From positions 1,971 through 29,793 of the forward strand of contig DPDG01000119.1 of the NCBI GenBank assembly GCA_003526375.1: a DNA stretch of 27,823 nucleotides, written 5' to 3'. Positions 8,573-15,273 of this stretch are shown piece after piece. A program made the translations under genes and the position numbers. Every line of letters begins with the position of its first letter. Positions within the stretch are counted from its first letter, which is position 1. The stretch is from Lentisphaeria bacterium. Lineage in GTDB: Bacteria > Verrucomicrobiota > Lentisphaeria > Victivallales > UBA1829. The notes below the pieces were generated by a model. The model searched no databases and was not told the origin of the DNA. It saw only the letters and a program-made list of their open reading frames with translations.

Positions 8573-9319
8573 TCAGTCCATCTCTCTATTACGGACTTTG
8601 TCATAATAGAAGTTTTTATTAGAATCTGTAAGAACAGCTGACATTTTCAAATTTTCGGCATTTCCTGCCGCATATACAACGTTGATGCTGTTGTTGTGAC
8701 GTGGAAAAACCGTTCCAGACTTCAATATTGCAGAATGACCTCCTGCTATATGAGCCCCATTATCGGCGTCCGCAAACATTCCCCTTGTCGAGGGCTGAAA
8801 GATTGCACTGAGTTTTCTGGGGCTAATATGTATGGCCAACCATCCATTCGGCTTGAAGCTGCAAGAACCTTGAAATATTGCCTGATAATGCTTAAAACTG
8901 TAATTTTCCTGAGTCCAACCTTTGTATTCATAAGGTGAAGACGGGCAATCAAATGGACCCCATGGTCTTTTTTTAGTGGTATCAACAAAGCCGTTGTTTA
9001 CGTCGGGTTGATTTGAACGTCCCAAATAAGGAGACAGCTCAAACATCCAATGCTTTTGTCCGGCAAGTTCACGGCCGACCAGCAAAAACTCATCACTATC
9101 TCCTACGTAGTGGATTACTGCCGTATAAAGCTGTTTCTGATTTGCGGAACATGTAATTGTTCTTGCTTTCTCTCTCGCTATGTTCAATGCAGGCAAAAGC
9201 ATGGCTGCAAGGATGGCGATGATCGCAATTACAATGAGTAACTCTATGAGGGTGAATATCTTGCCTGTCACGAGCGCATGGCGTTTCGTAGCTCCGGTTT
9301 TGTTTTCCTGCTTTCCCAT
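8573..9319 (-). CDS. Type IV pilin-like (pseudopilin) secreted protein with H-X9-DG-type tail
   Basis: The 248-aa protein carries a prepilin N-terminus: a basic leader (MGKQENKTGATKRHALVTGK), then IFTLIELLIVIAIIAILAAMLL, in which E26 is the conserved glutamate at +5 of the mature protein if F22 is +1. The residue before F22 is Ile, not the usual Gly. The remainder is a small globular domain with cysteines at 57 and 125, the latter in a DCPSSP segment typical of the large pseudopilin families of Planctomycetes and Lentisphaerota. The C-terminal motif reads RHNNSINVVYAAGNAENL (207-224), which matches the H-X9-DG pattern except that Asp is replaced by Ala218. It should be processed by a prepilin peptidase and be anchored in, or assembled at, the envelope. 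The start is supported by GAAAGG ahead of the ATG. As the first gene of the left operon it would be made together with the secreted hydrolase. Confidence 0.88.
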   Translation of the reverse strand: MGKQENKTGATKRHALVTGKIFTLIELLIVIAIIAILAAMLLPALNIAREKARTITCSANQKQLYTAVIHYVGDSDEFLLVGRELAGQKHWMFELSPYLGRSNQPDVNNGFVDTTKKRPWGPFDCPSSPYEYKGWTQENYSFKHYQAIFQGSCSFKPNGWLAIHISPRKLSAIFQPSTRGMFADADNGAHIAGGHSAILKSGTVFPRHNNSINVVYAAGNAENLKMSAVLTDSNKNFYYDKVRNREMD

Positions 9320-9341
9320 TTTGGATTGCCTTTCTTTATGG

Positions 9342-9364
9342 AGCCAATTTCAAAATGATTGGCT
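9342..9364. promoter_or_regulatory. Inverted repeat upstream of the pseudopilin gene
   Basis: AGCCAAT (9342-9348) and ATTGGCT (9358-9364) form a perfect 7-bp inverted repeat with a 9-base spacer. It sits 23 bases before the pseudopilin ATG and just beyond its ribosome site. It could be an operator or a hairpin in the 5' leader. There is no T-run, so a terminator is unlikely. Confidence 0.35.
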
Positions 9365-9530
9365 TTTCCCTGTTAATAACTCGATTTCTCCTGTGCCAAG
9401 CCCATCTTGACACATCCGACACGACTTTTTTCTTAAAAAGCCGTAAAAAATCAGTTTTTTGAGTGTAAACCTCCGTGCCCATATCCATGGGAGTTACTAA
9501 CTTTCAATTTTCAATCGAACCTAAGTCAAT

Positions 9531-10646
9531 CTATTCAAGCATGTTGAACAGTTGCTTAACCGTAATGGCGATTACGCCGAACATCAGATGGCAAAGAACT
9601 TTCCAATGCCCTTTTACCCTGATATGACGTGCGCCGTAATTGTCTTTCAAATCCGAGTTGCCCCGTTCAACCGTTGAAAGTTCCCGATAGCGAATTTTTC
9701 GAGCTGGAGCAAGTTCAATCGCTCCACCCCGTCTGGGATTTGGATCAATGATCGGTATGTGTCCCAACTTTTCCGAAAAGGTCTTGATCTCCTCCGCATC
9801 ATAGGCGGAGTCCGCCAAATCATACAGAATAGTTGCGCGTTCCGAAGACATTTGCATCAAGGGGATTGCCGCTTGGCTGTCGTGCAAGGATGCTGAACTC
9901 AAAATCGCCGCCAGTGGAACTTCTCCGTCCCCTACCGCAAGATGGAGTTTGTAGCCACACCAATAGGATGTTTTCCCTTTGCTGTCGCGTTTACCGCCCT
10001 AGTCGCAACCTTGGGGAAGATCGGCAAGATTCTCCGCCAGAGTTTGATGGGGTTGCAATTCAAGCCGCCGGGTTTTGACTTCTGCGATTTCTTGTTCAGA
10101 TAACGCTGCTTTTTCCGCTTTACTTTTCCGGCCACGTTTCTTTTTGAGCTTGAGTTTCGGCGTGTTCTTGCGGCAAGCTTTCTCGCGACCGATGATCGCG
10201 GTTGAATCAAGGCTTGCATGTCCAACCAATTTTTCGGTGTATTTTTCCCGCACAATCAATGCATGGATTGCATCGCAGATTTTTTCTTGGGCAAAAATTC
10301 CGAACGCTCTTGAGAATGTCGCTTCGGATGGGACTTCTCCTCGATATTCCCAACCGCAAAGCCGACGCAAACTCGGATTTGTTTTCAAATTTTCAATCAG
10401 CCCCTTCGTTGTCGGAAGGTCATAGACCGCTTTCAGAAAAAACGCACGAAGCATTTTCTCTTGATCCTTCATCGGACGTCCCAATCCGCACCAACGCAAA
10501 GCGTTGTTTATGAATCGTGACGGTTTTACCATTTCAATTATCCGCAAAAACTCCTTCATTTTCGCGGTTATTTCGCCAATCTCTTCTTCCAGCATTGAAA
10601 AAAGATAGGTTTCCATCGTAAAGTACAGCTTGGGTAGATCGTTCAT
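9531..10646 (-). pseudogene. DDE transposase with DUF772-type N-terminus, broken by one in-frame TAG
   Basis: The frame is 372 codons long and continuous except for a TAG at codon 216 (9999-10001), with no frame change. Before the stop, residues 60-115 carry the DUF772-like region (FLKAVYDLPTTKGL, then EVPSEATFSRAF) and the first catalytic aspartate, D147 in ASLDSTAI. After the stop the frame continues GGKRDSKGKTSYWCGYKLHLAV and supplies the second aspartate, D279 in YDLADSAYD, and the glutamate, E327 in STVERGNSDLK. All three DDE residues therefore survive and only the nonsense codon disables the gene, most simply by TGG to TAG at a Trp. TAG is used as a normal stop here (the sialidase-like gene ends in TAG), so recoding is unlikely. 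It resembles IS1182/IS5-type transposases. I could not find convincing terminal inverted repeats, so the element borders are uncertain. Confidence 0.85.
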
Positions 10647-10752
10647 TTTTTGCCTCCGGTTAGTTCCCTGAGATTAAGATGAACCCTCTACCTCTTTTTT
10701 CATCCCCCGAATTAAGTACTTTTGAAATTACCTCTATAGATTTAGATGTTAT

Positions 10753-10768
10753 TTACGAAAACGATTTT
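10753..10768. promoter_or_regulatory. Candidate LacI-family operator, left copy
   Basis: The sequence TTACGAAAACGATTTT is identical to the site before the GH95-like gene (11981-11996). It has the AAAA-CG-TTTT core typical of LacI-family operators. Read on the minus strand it lies about 15 bases downstream of a candidate leftward -10 box, the right place for a repressor. The flanks differ from the other copy, so it is not part of a larger recent duplication. Cognate protein inferred: the LacI regulator at 14181-15263. Confidence 0.55.
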
Positions 10769-10782
10769 AGTGATTCTGGATT

Positions 10783-10811
10783 ATAATAATACCATAATTC
10801 TGAAATTTCAA
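10783..10811 (-). promoter_or_regulatory. Candidate leftward sigma70-type promoter
   Basis: On the minus strand TTGAAA (10806-10811) is followed after 17 bases by TATTAT (10783-10788); a better TATAAT lies at 10780-10785 but with 20-base spacing. The operator copy follows immediately. This would originally have driven the pseudopilin-to-symporter operon; the broken transposase gene now lies between them. Confidence 0.4.
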
Positions 10812-10845
10812 ATACAGTATTTGTTTTTTTTGCAAAAATAATTAA

Positions 10846-10863
10846 GAACCTATCCCTAAATAA
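10846..10863 (+). repeat. Left terminal inverted repeat of the IS5-family element
   Basis: GAACCTATCCCTAAATAA matches the reverse complement of 11733-11750 at 17 of 18 positions. It overlaps the last codons of the transposase orfB. Confidence 0.85.
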
Positions 10864-11227
10864 CAGCAAGTTTTCGATAAATTATAACCGTTGCGGCAAG
10901 GTGTAGCAAAGCTTCATATGACGAGTTGCTCTTTTCATATCGAACGAGCAGTTTGCGAAATCTGTTGAACCACGAATGCGCAACCTCAACAATCCAGCGT
11001 CTTGCTTTACAACCATTTTGAATTGCAATTTTTTCTTCACCGCGTGGACGGATATGCGGAATATAGCGATGATTCCTCATGATTTCTTCGGATTTTTCAC
11101 CGGAATATCCTGCGTCCGCGCAAAGATGCTGTTTGGTATATCCTCGCGGTTTTCTGATTCGATTTTTCAGAACCTCGTCCACTTGTGTGACATCATGCCG
11201 ATTAGCTCCGGTTACGACGATTGACAA
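10856..11227 (-). CDS. IS5-family transposase, orfB
   Basis: This frame supplies the C-terminal catalytic half. It carries the second aspartate in LCADAGYSGEKSEE and the glutamate in RRWIVEVAHSWFNRFRKLLVRYEK, the IS5-type DDE signature. The coordinates begin at the first ATG, MSIVVTGANRHD, but the frame is open further upstream to the G5A6 run and encodes GTKRHILVDERGVPL there. It is therefore probably made mainly as an orfA-orfB fusion. The relation to orfA is +1 (or -2). The stop is inside the left inverted repeat. Confidence 0.85.
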   Translation of the reverse strand: MSIVVTGANRHDVTQVDEVLKNRIRKPRGYTKQHLCADAGYSGEKSEEIMRNHRYIPHIRPRGEEKIAIQNGCKARRWIVEVAHSWFNRFRKLLVRYEKSNSSYEALLHLAATVIIYRKLAVI

Positions 11228-11675
11228 CGGGACCCCACGCTCGTCGACAAGAATATGTCGTTTGGTTCCATTTTTTCCCCCGATCAGTAGGATTTGGCCC
11301 TACTGATTCCTGTGCAGTCGGGGCTTTTATCATTGTTCCGTCGATACTTTGCCATGTCCATGCAATTCCTTCCATTTCATCATATTCAGCAAGTCCTTTC
11401 TTCCAGAGTTTACGGAAAAATCCGAGTGATTCCCATTTCCGGAAATAACGATGCACACTGCTGGAACTGCCATATTCTTTCGGCAGGGCTTTCCACTGAA
11501 TGCCTGTGCGCAGAACATATATGATTGCCTCAAAAATCCTGCGGGATTCCATCGGTTTGCGACCACCTCCGCGTCGCCGCTGATAACTTTTTTTCGGATC
11601 ACGTTTCACTTTCGGTATCAAGGGAGCAACCCGCGCCCAAAATTCATCCGACACTTCCCATGATTTGACTGCCAT
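11202..11675 (-). CDS. IS5-family transposase, orfA
   Basis: This 157-aa frame encodes the N-terminal half of an IS427-type transposase. It begins MAVKSWEVSDEFWARVAPLIP, the usual DUF4096-like start, with GGGAGGTGA in front of the ATG. A longer in-frame start at 11729 lacks a ribosome site and lies almost on the inverted repeat. The first catalytic aspartate is in the WQSIDGTMIKAP segment. The frame ends after a basic stretch (GKKWNQTTYSCRR) that no longer looks like transposase, because the conserved continuation (GTKRHILVDERGVPLS) is in another frame. A complete enzyme needs a shift to orfB at the G5A6 run at 11271-11281. Confidence 0.85.
   Translation of the reverse strand: MAVKSWEVSDEFWARVAPLIPKVKRDPKKSYQRRRGGGRKPMESRRIFEAIIYVLRTGIQWKALPKEYGSSSSVHRYFRKWESLGFFRKLWKKGLAEYDEMEGIAWTWQSIDGTMIKAPTAQESVGPNPTDRGKKWNQTTYSCRRAWGPVVNRRNRS
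11271..11281 (-). other. Probable frameshift or transcript-slippage site between orfA and orfB
   Basis: On the coding strand five G are followed by six A (CGG GGG AAA AAA TGG in the orfA frame). Conserved transposase sequence switches from the orfA to the orfB frame exactly here. A +1 ribosomal shift or RNA-polymerase slippage on the A-run would join them. Confidence 0.55.
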
Positions 11676-11732
11676 ATTCACCTCCCGCGTTACAGAATGC
11701 AAATATAGCATAATTTTCTTGGATTTCATCTT

Positions 11733-11750
11733 TTATTTAGGGATAAGTTC
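11733..11750 (-). repeat. Right terminal inverted repeat of the IS5-family element
   Basis: Read on the minus strand it is GAACTTATCCCTAAATAA, differing from the left end at one position. The transposase start lies about 58 bases inside it. Confidence 0.85.
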
Positions 11751-11950
11751 TAAAAGCTAATGCCGGCAAAAGAGCAAAAGTCCGTTTTTTTCTGCGGCAA
11801 AAAATCAGAAAACCTGTTAACCTGAAATATCGGATGAGAGCGCTTGATTCTGGTGTGTCTTTAAGGTTGTCTTTTTGCTTTTTCAATTAATATTTCAAAT
11901 GGTTTTCAATGAGCGGAAATATAAAATCTGTTAAAAAACAAAAAACACAT

Positions 11951-11978
11951 TTGAAACATTGACGGAACGGAATATATT
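11951..11978 (+). promoter_or_regulatory. Candidate promoter of the rightward glycan operon
   Basis: TTGAAA (11951-11956) and TATATT (11973-11978) are separated by 16 bases. The operator at 11981-11996 follows after two bases, so a bound repressor would cover the transcription start. The intergenic stretch 11754-11950 upstream is AT-rich and holds no further feature that I can support. Confidence 0.45.
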
Positions 11979-11980
11979 TA

Positions 11981-11996
11981 TTACGAAAACGATTTT
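11981..11996. promoter_or_regulatory. Candidate LacI-family operator, right copy
   Basis: TTACGAAAACGATTTT, continued as CTTG, contains the imperfect palindrome GAAAA-CGA-TTTTC. It is identical over 16 bases to the site at 10753-10768. It lies between the -10 box and the GH95-like gene, whose operon encodes a LacI-family protein, so negative autoregulation is inferred. Confidence 0.6.
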
Positions 11997-12028
11997 CTTG
12001 AATTTGATTTTATTAAGGAGTTTTAACC

Positions 12029-14092
12029 GTGATTCCGGAGAAATACCGCATATTTTCCGTGCCGTTTCCGCTGGAACATGTCCAGGCGGGCGTGGCAGTC
12101 GGCAACGGATACCTCGGTCTCTCAGTGTGGGGCGATAAAAATTGCATCAATATCACGATCGGCTGTTCCGCACTGTGGGATCATCAGGGGGGCGGAAAAT
12201 GGCAGCCGCAGCAGAGCTATAAAAATGTCTGCGATGCGCTGTTTTCCGCCGATGCAAAACGCATGACGGAACTTTTCCCGAGCCCGGAACTTCAACCATC
12301 CGTCATTCCGCTTGCGCGAATACGGCTGAATCTCAGAAATGCGCAGAAAGTGGAACTTGATTACCGGGACGGGCTTATTTGCGTATACGCGCCGGAGAAA
12401 GCGGTGGAAATCCGGATTTCCCAGAAGGAGAAAGGCATTTTTGCAATTCACGGAACGAATGATTTTGAATTGATTCCGGCATACAGTCTTGCTCCGGTTC
12501 TTTCGGAACGCGGATTCGCCGGACCGAAAATGCTCGGCAATGGTTTTATACAGTCCATGCCGAACGACCCGCCATTCGGAGTGATTTATAAAAAATCTCC
12601 GGATGCGCTATTTTTCTGCTTCTTCCGCAATGTGCCGCCCATGCTTGAAACAGACTGGAACAGAATAAAAACGGAAAATTGCAGTTACTGGGAGGAATTT
12701 TGGGAAACGGTACCGGAAATTTCCACCGGGGACGAGGTGATTGATTCATTCTATTACAACGGGATTTTCGCGTTTCAGTGCATGACCGCCCCGGACGGTT
12801 TTCCGGCAGGTTTGCAAGGACCGTGGATCGAAGATCACGAACTTCCGCCGTGGAGTTCCGATTATCATTTCAACATCAATGTGCAAATGTGTTACTCTCC
12901 GGCGGCACGTATCGGTCTGTGGAAAAATATGATTCCGCTTTTCAGAATGATGGAAAATTGGAAAGAGACGATGTCGGAGAACGCTCTTTTTTTTGCCGGC
13001 ATTGATGATGGTTACATGATTCCTCATGCCGTAGACGACAGATGTGTGAACATGGGCGGTTTCTGGGCGGGGACAATCGACCACACCTGTGCCGGGTGGA
13101 TGGCGATAATGATGTATGAGTATTTCCGTTATTCCGGCGACCGTGGATTCATGGAGCGTTTCGGTTTTGATTTCATGTACCGCACAATGCGCGTCTATGA
13201 AGCCATGCTCGAATTTGATGGAGAAAAATATACTCTTCCATACGAAACTTCACCGGAATTCCGCGGAGCGGATATTGATGCCTGCGGAAGCAATCCTTCT
13301 TTCCACCTTGCCGCAATTCACCGTCTTTTGCAGGATTTGGAATCCGCTGCAAATGAGTTTGAAAAACCATTGCCGGAATCATGGAAAAATATCCGCGAAA
13401 AACTTCCGTTTTATGCGGATGCAGATGGAGAAATCGCACTCTGGGACGGACTTATTCTTCCTGAAAGCCATCGCCATCACTCTCATCTTGCGGGAATTTA
13501 TCCTTTTGACAGCGGCGGAATTCCAGCGGATGTTATCGAAAAAAGCCGGAACCGCTGGATCGCCCTCGGCATGGGCAACTGGGCAGGCTGGAGTTTTCCG
13601 TGGGCGATCATGCTCCACACCCGTTTTGGACATGCGGATATGGCAAATCTGCTTGTCCACATTTGGTCGTCGGTCTTTGTCAACAAGGGCGGGCGGACGC
13701 TGCACAGTCCGCAGATACCCGGATTTTCCGTCCTCTGGGGTTCGGATAAAATCATGCAGATGGATGCCGGGATGGGCATGGTAACGGCAATTCTGGATAT
13801 GTTCCTCTATGAAGAACAGGGAGTTCTTGAAATCTTCCGCGGAATTCCGAAAAGCCGTAAAGAATATTCGTGCGCCAATCTTGCCGCGCCGCACGGACTG
13901 CGCTTCTCCGGCAATGCAAAAGAGTTCTCTTTCTCTGCAGACTATGATTCAATACTGAAATTCCATTTTCCCGTATCAGACAGCGGCTGGCAGGATGAAG
14001 CCGGCAATCAATATCTTTCCGGCGCTCTCTATGAGAAAAAAATTGCTTCCGGCAACAGAGTATTTTTCAGAGAACTTTGTTTTTGCGGGTGA
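12029..14092 (+). CDS. GH95-like glycoside hydrolase (alpha-L-fucosidase/galactosidase type), cytoplasmic
   Basis: The 687-aa protein starts at GTG, placed eight bases after AAGGAG; no better start is near. An N-terminal beta-sandwich (about 1-210) is followed by an (alpha/alpha)6 barrel. Family marks are LQGPWIEDHELPPWSSDYH (262-280) followed directly by FNINVQM, in which N282 and N284 match the paired asparagines that activate water in GH95. There is also a glutamate near E410 (TSPEF), HRHHSHLAGIYPF (481-493) and QMDAGMG, in which D579 matches the conserved aspartate of QIDGNFG. The change from DGN to DAG and the shorter length (family members are often 750-900 aa) suggest a divergent subfamily. 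The substrate is probably an alpha-L-linked fucose or galactose, but this is not certain. No signal peptide is present. It is the first gene after the rightward promoter. Confidence 0.82.
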   Translation: MIPEKYRIFSVPFPLEHVQAGVAVGNGYLGLSVWGDKNCINITIGCSALWDHQGGGKWQPQQSYKNVCDALFSADAKRMTELFPSPELQPSVIPLARIRLNLRNAQKVELDYRDGLICVYAPEKAVEIRISQKEKGIFAIHGTNDFELIPAYSLAPVLSERGFAGPKMLGNGFIQSMPNDPPFGVIYKKSPDALFFCFFRNVPPMLETDWNRIKTENCSYWEEFWETVPEISTGDEVIDSFYYNGIFAFQCMTAPDGFPAGLQGPWIEDHELPPWSSDYHFNINVQMCYSPAARIGLWKNMIPLFRMMENWKETMSENALFFAGIDDGYMIPHAVDDRCVNMGGFWAGTIDHTCAGWMAIMMYEYFRYSGDRGFMERFGFDFMYRTMRVYEAMLEFDGEKYTLPYETSPEFRGADIDACGSNPSFHLAAIHRLLQDLESAANEFEKPLPESWKNIREKLPFYADADGEIALWDGLILPESHRHHSHLAGIYPFDSGGIPADVIEKSRNRWIALGMGNWAGWSFPWAIMLHTRFGHADMANLLVHIWSSVFVNKGGRTLHSPQIPGFSVLWGSDKIMQMDAGMGMVTAILDMFLYEEQGVLEIFRGIPKSRKEYSCANLAAPHGLRFSGNAKEFSFSADYDSILKFHFPVSDSGWQDEAGNQYLSGALYEKKIASGNRVFFRELCFCG

Positions 14093-14129
14093 CGGATGAT
14101 ATATTGCCGTAGAAACATAATGATGGAAT

Positions 14130-14154
14130 AATTATGCGCGTCAACTGCGTAATT
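14130..14154. promoter_or_regulatory. Hairpin between the GH95-like gene and the LacI gene
   Basis: AATTATGC (14130-14137) can pair with GCGTAATT (14147-14154), 8 bp with one G-T pair around a 9-base loop. No T-run follows, so it is more likely a processing or attenuation element, or a weak operator, than a strong terminator. Confidence 0.3.
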
Positions 14155-14180
14155 TTGCACGCTTGAAGGGAAACGAAGTT

Positions 14181-15263
14181 ATGACATTAAAAAAATTATC
14201 AAAAGAACTTGGAGTATCGCCATCCACGATCAGCAGAGTCCTGAACGGAGATACCCATAATTTTACGATTCCGGATGCTCTGCGACAGAGAATTCTTGAG
14301 CATGTACAAAAAACAGGCTATCAGCCCAATCTGGTTTTCAGTAGCTTGCGCAAACAGAAAATCCGGCAGATTGCCATACTTTTCTACTCCCGTTCCAGTC
14401 TCGGTGTCGGATATACTTTTGATATGATGGTTGACAGAGCATCCCGCTTTTTTGAAGATGAGGATTACGATATTTCTTTTGTTTTTACCCATCAGCAGAA
14501 GAAGACAAGCAAATTTCTGCTTCCGCCGTGGAAGTGCAACGGTCTGCTTGTCCCTGATTCCGGCGCATTGGATCGGCTCTCGATCGTAGATGCATCCGGC
14601 ATTCCATACGTCTGCATGAACGGGTTCAGCGGACCGAACGGAACTGCTGTCATAGCAGACGAAAATGACAGTATGGAAAAGATTCTGAAATATCTTTTCA
14701 AACTCGGACACCGCAAGATAGCTTATGTCATCAGAGATTATCCGGAAAGGAAAAAAGAGATATCCGGTCACAATATAGATTTTCTGCGTCATGAGCAGTT
14801 TTTCAAAACTTGCGGGGAACTTTCTATTTTACCTTTCATGGTATATGTTTATCCGGGATTTATTGCCAATACTTTTATCGGAGCGAAGTTTTGTTGCGGT
14901 CATGGAGCCCCAGTCATCCATTATGAAAATCCGGATTTTACCATAAATATCATGCAAAGCGGCATTACTGCGGTAATATGTACCGATGATTTTGTTACAG
15001 AACTGCTTTACTGGGCAAATAAGTCTGATATAAAAGTCCCGCAGGATTTGAGTATTGTAAGTTACAACGACCTGCCGTTTATGCGGAAATTTGTTCCCAC
15101 AATCACCTCTTTCCGCATTCCGGCGGAAGAGATGGGAGCAACTGCCGCACAGATTTTGCTGAAGAAAATTCAGGAAAATCCCGAATATATGAAAAATGAA
15201 ACCGTCAAACTACAAGGCAATCTTGTCTTCAGAGAATCAACCGCGCCGCCGCGAAGCTGTTAA
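14181..15263 (+). CDS. LacI-family transcriptional regulator
   Basis: The 360-aa protein begins MTLKKLSKELGVSPSTISRVLNGD, a textbook LacI helix-turn-helix followed by the hinge region (GYQPNLVFSSLRKQKIRQIAILF). The rest is a periplasmic-binding-protein-like effector domain with the family segments HRKIAYV, CTDDFVTELLYWA, VPQDLSIVSYND and TITSFRIPAEEMG. I chose the ATG at 14181 over an in-frame TTG at 14163 because GAAGGG lies about ten bases before it and the protein then starts directly at the DNA-binding helix. It lies within the rightward operon, with its stop overlapping the ribosome site of the GH2 gene. It probably binds the two TTACGAAAACGATTTT sites and is released by a sugar made by the encoded enzymes; the effector is unknown. 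Confidence 0.93.
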   Translation: MTLKKLSKELGVSPSTISRVLNGDTHNFTIPDALRQRILEHVQKTGYQPNLVFSSLRKQKIRQIAILFYSRSSLGVGYTFDMMVDRASRFFEDEDYDISFVFTHQQKKTSKFLLPPWKCNGLLVPDSGALDRLSIVDASGIPYVCMNGFSGPNGTAVIADENDSMEKILKYLFKLGHRKIAYVIRDYPERKKEISGHNIDFLRHEQFFKTCGELSILPFMVYVYPGFIANTFIGAKFCCGHGAPVIHYENPDFTINIMQSGITAVICTDDFVTELLYWANKSDIKVPQDLSIVSYNDLPFMRKFVPTITSFRIPAEEMGATAAQILLKKIQENPEYMKNETVKLQGNLVFRESTAPPRSC

Positions 15264-15273
15264 AGGAATTCCT

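Larger units (their letters stand above)
10846..11750 (-). mobile_element. Complete IS5-family (IS427-like) insertion sequence, 905 bp
   Basis: The ends are imperfect 18-bp inverted repeats, GAAC(C/T)TATCCCTAAATAA, with one mismatch. The flanks are TAA on the left (10843-10845) and TAA on the right (11751-11753), a 3-bp target duplication, or TA if the ends are set one base differently. Inside are two overlapping transposase frames. The size, end structure, TA-rich target and two-frame layout all fit the IS427 group of IS5. It inserted between the two operator/promoter units of the divergent control region and looks intact, so it could still be mobile. Confidence 0.85.

Noticed and set aside
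9478..9491. Short palindrome CCCATATCCATGGG downstream of the broken transposase
   Set aside because: Only 5-bp arms and no T-run; neither a convincing terminator nor a match to an inverted repeat at the other end.
9480..10690. Possible terminal inverted repeats of the broken transposase element (GGGAGTTACTAAC near the left, GGGAACTAAC on the right)
   Set aside because: The match needs a gap and is too short to fix the element borders or a target duplication.
11840..11856. AGCGCT-containing motif before the GH95-like gene as a second operator
   Set aside because: The palindrome is only six bases, has no second copy near the left promoter and does not resemble the repeated operator.
13116..13784. 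A 222-codon plus-strand frame
   Set aside because: It is out of frame inside the GH95-like gene, whose own frame carries the family motifs.
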